Source: Aerococcus sp. (lineage in GTDB: Bacteria > Bacillota > Bacilli > Lactobacillales > Aerococcaceae). Taken from it: a DNA stretch of 64,000 nucleotides. This document shows positions 62,449 to 64,000 of this stretch, piece after piece. The notes below the pieces were generated by a model. The model ran no database searches. It was not told where the DNA came from and was given only the letters and a program-made list of their open reading frames with translations. The number at the start of each line of letters is the position of its first letter. Within the stretch, counting starts at the first letter, position 1. The stretch spans positions 5,430-69,429 of the forward strand of contig JAUMZL010000007.1 in the NCBI GenBank assembly GCA_030528155.1, read 5' to 3'. The translations under genes were made by a program, and so were the position numbers.

Positions 62449-64000
62449 TCACGATTGTCTGGCGCCGTAAATATGATTCGGTTTACCGAACCACCAACGA
62501 TCCAAATGACGAGCGATCCATGGAATCACGTAGTAGTCTAATCCAAACGCACGGCCTGCCCCCGACATCAGCGCAATGGCTGCCGGAATGAACCACATGT
62601 TGGCCCAAACAAACATCCCAGACAAGCAGAACATGCTGACCAGAACCACCGTGATACCGCTGAATAACCAGGTGAACAACCCGATGATTAAGCAAGCACC
62701 GATGACCAATTCAAAGATCGCCATGAAGTGTTGCATGAAGAATGCCACGTCGCGGTTAGGTAACATCACCTTCATGATCGCCTCGAACCAGTGTGGCATG
62801 TGTTGGAACACCAACATTGGCTGTTCGCCATATACATAGTTCAAACTAAAGATCTGCTGTACGGATTCAGCCGCGCCAGATCCACTTGCGGCACTAACCG
62901 CTTGACTCGCTCCAGAAACGGCTTCAGAAGCACCAGATGTCGCCGCCTGGCTAGCACCAGAAACGGCTTCTTGCAACCATGGGAATGGGAAGGCTAGCGT
63001 ATCACCAAACCACGATTCGCCACCAAACATACCGAAGCACTTGGTTAATCCTTCAACAAACCACATACTTCCGTAGAACAAACGCAGCGGTAATGTCCAT
63101 AACAGATTGCCATGGAAAGATAATGCGCCTCCGAAGATATTTCGTTTATGTTTGATGTAGAAGAACTCATCAGCAATATATTTCCAAGTGTAGTAAGGAT
63201 TGAAAATACTTATTAAGAAATAGCGGATATTGACAACATGTTTCACTAACATTGCCCAGAAGCCTTGAACGGAATATTTATCAAATAAGCGCGCTACCCC
63301 GTAATGTGAGCCGATGGAGACCATGTTTCCATCATACTTCCCTTTGAAGGCTTCGAGCGGTTCACCTTTGATCGTACGATAAATATTTTCGCCGGCTGTT
63401 AACCCCGTCTGTTCAGCGGCTTGAACAATTTGCGGTGCGGGTGCGTTGTCTTTGTCTGGTTCTTCGTAGTAAACGACATCCCCAGCAATAAAGACATTAT
63501 CAAAGCCTTTTGCTTGCATGTGTTCATCAGCAACAAGGCGTCCTGCCCGTGCTTGTTCCATATTGAAGGCGTCGACTTCGCGGTTAGCTTGAACCCCAGC
63601 TGTCCAAATACAGGTCTGAGTAGGAATCACTTTCCCAGAAGCCAGTTCTACTTGCTTAGGATCCACCGCTTTAATCGCATCACCCAAGGAGACTTGGATA
63701 CCTACTTTTTCCATGTATTTTAATGCCCGTTTTTGTTCAACTTCCGTAACGGTGTTGAGAATGCTTGGCGCTGCTTCCACCAAGTGACAGGACATTTCAT
63801 CTGGGTTCAATTGATGTTCTTCGGCGAGGATTGGCAACCATTCTGCCAATTCACCAATCATTTCCACTCCGGTAAATCCTGCACCAGAGACAACAAAGGA
63901 TAATAATTCGCGCCGTTTCATTTCATCATGTTCGCGCGCGGCTTTATAGACCATATCGATGATGTGCTCACGTACCCGTTCGGCATCTTCCATAGACCAG
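62449..64000 (-). CDS. ndh2: Type II NADH dehydrogenase with C-terminal membrane domain, N-terminal part missing
   Basis: The gene runs off the right edge; 516 residues are visible and the frame stays open through base 64000 (reading WSMEDAERVREHI), so the first FAD-binding segment is outside. Seen are the NADH Rossmann motif FVVSGAGFTGVEMIGELAE, the second FAD motif NVFIAGDVVYYEE and an AEQTG quinone-site-like helix. After about 290 visible residues there is an added membrane region: a DoxX-like set of helices (FMQHFMAIFELVIGACLIIGLF...) interrupted by a low-complexity Ser/Gly/Ala insert with SGASxAV units. EET-type Ndh2 proteins have such an extra membrane domain, unlike respiratory NDH-2. 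It feeds NADH electrons into demethylmenaquinone. Confidence 0.9.
   Translation of the reverse strand, partial: WSMEDAERVREHIIDMVYKAAREHDEMKRRELLSFVVSGAGFTGVEMIGELAEWLPILAEEHQLNPDEMSCHLVEAAPSILNTVTEVEQKRALKYMEKVGIQVSLGDAIKAVDPKQVELASGKVIPTQTCIWTAGVQANREVDAFNMEQARAGRLVADEHMQAKGFDNVFIAGDVVYYEEPDKDNAPAPQIVQAAEQTGLTAGENIYRTIKGEPLEAFKGKYDGNMVSIGSHYGVARLFDKYSVQGFWAMLVKHVVNIRYFLISIFNPYYTWKYIADEFFYIKHKRNIFGGALSFHGNLLWTLPLRLFYGSMWFVEGLTKCFGMFGGESWFGDTLAFPFPWLQEAVSGASQAATSGASEAVSGASQAVSAASGSGAAESVQQIFSLNYVYGEQPMLVFQHMPHWFEAIMKVMLPNRDVAFFMQHFMAIFELVIGACLIIGLFTWLFSGITVVLVSMFCLSGMFVWANMWFIPAAIALMSGAGRAFGLDYYVIPWIARHLDRWWFGKPNHIYGARQS

Noticed and set aside
62840-62990. SGAS units in Ndh2 as flavinylation sites
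   Set aside because: ApbE targets need an FMN_bind fold with a preceding Asp; the units here sit in a low-complexity loop.

Overview
The window looks like chromosomal DNA of a fermentative Gram-positive coccus or rod of the order Lactobacillales. Evidence: a dnaE-pfkA-pyk glycolytic block, CcpA with a cre site in front of its gene, wall proteins with YSIRK-type signal peptides and an LPQTG anchor, pyruvate oxidase and lactate oxidase, strong AAGGAGG ribosome binding sites, and moderate G+C. The presence of pfkA argues against an obligate heterofermenter. The family cannot be fixed from the sequence; an Aerococcaceae/Abiotrophia-like organism would fit but is only a guess.

Layout. 1-3289: 5' part of a large repeat-rich wall protein that continues beyond the left edge. 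3854-7076: GNAT acetyltransferase, CoA-disulfide-reductase-like flavoprotein and gpmA. 7085-11334: an A+T-rich island with a divergent MFS exporter/E1-like (ThiF) enzyme operon, an Rgg-type regulator and a previously hidden 31-residue peptide gene. It is bounded on both sides by near-identical copies of the gpmA terminator, and it is the best candidate here for an undescribed system (a RiPP-like peptide). 11398-20300: ClbS/DfsB-like protein and a 2557-residue LPQTG-anchored, GH36-like glycosidase with eleven Rib-like repeats. 20300-28118: heterodimeric ABC exporter and three cytoplasmic peptidases. 28283-35062: YebC, an isochorismatase-fold protein, lactate oxidase, pyruvate oxidase, a beta-helix protein and a MarR regulator. 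35574-43043: class A PBP, CcpA, envelope-stress-like YtxH and DUF948 proteins, MscS, RfbB. 43161-57932: pyk, pfkA, dnaE, queA, ruvBA, msrB, mutL, mutS. 58167-64000: an extracellular electron transfer (EET) locus.

How the genes work together. Lactate oxidase plus pyruvate oxidase would turn lactate into acetyl phosphate, making two H2O2 per lactate. A perfect palindrome, TTCAC-NN-GTGAA, sits directly after the -10 box of both the MarR gene of that cluster and the distant CoA-disulfide-reductase-like gene, suggesting that one regulator links H2O2 production with thiol redox control. The EET genes (ndh2, dmkB, pplA, fmnB, dmkA, eetA) give a route for NADH electrons through demethylmenaquinone to a flavinylated surface lipoprotein. 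No tRNA, rRNA, CRISPR array, insertion sequence or phage gene was seen.
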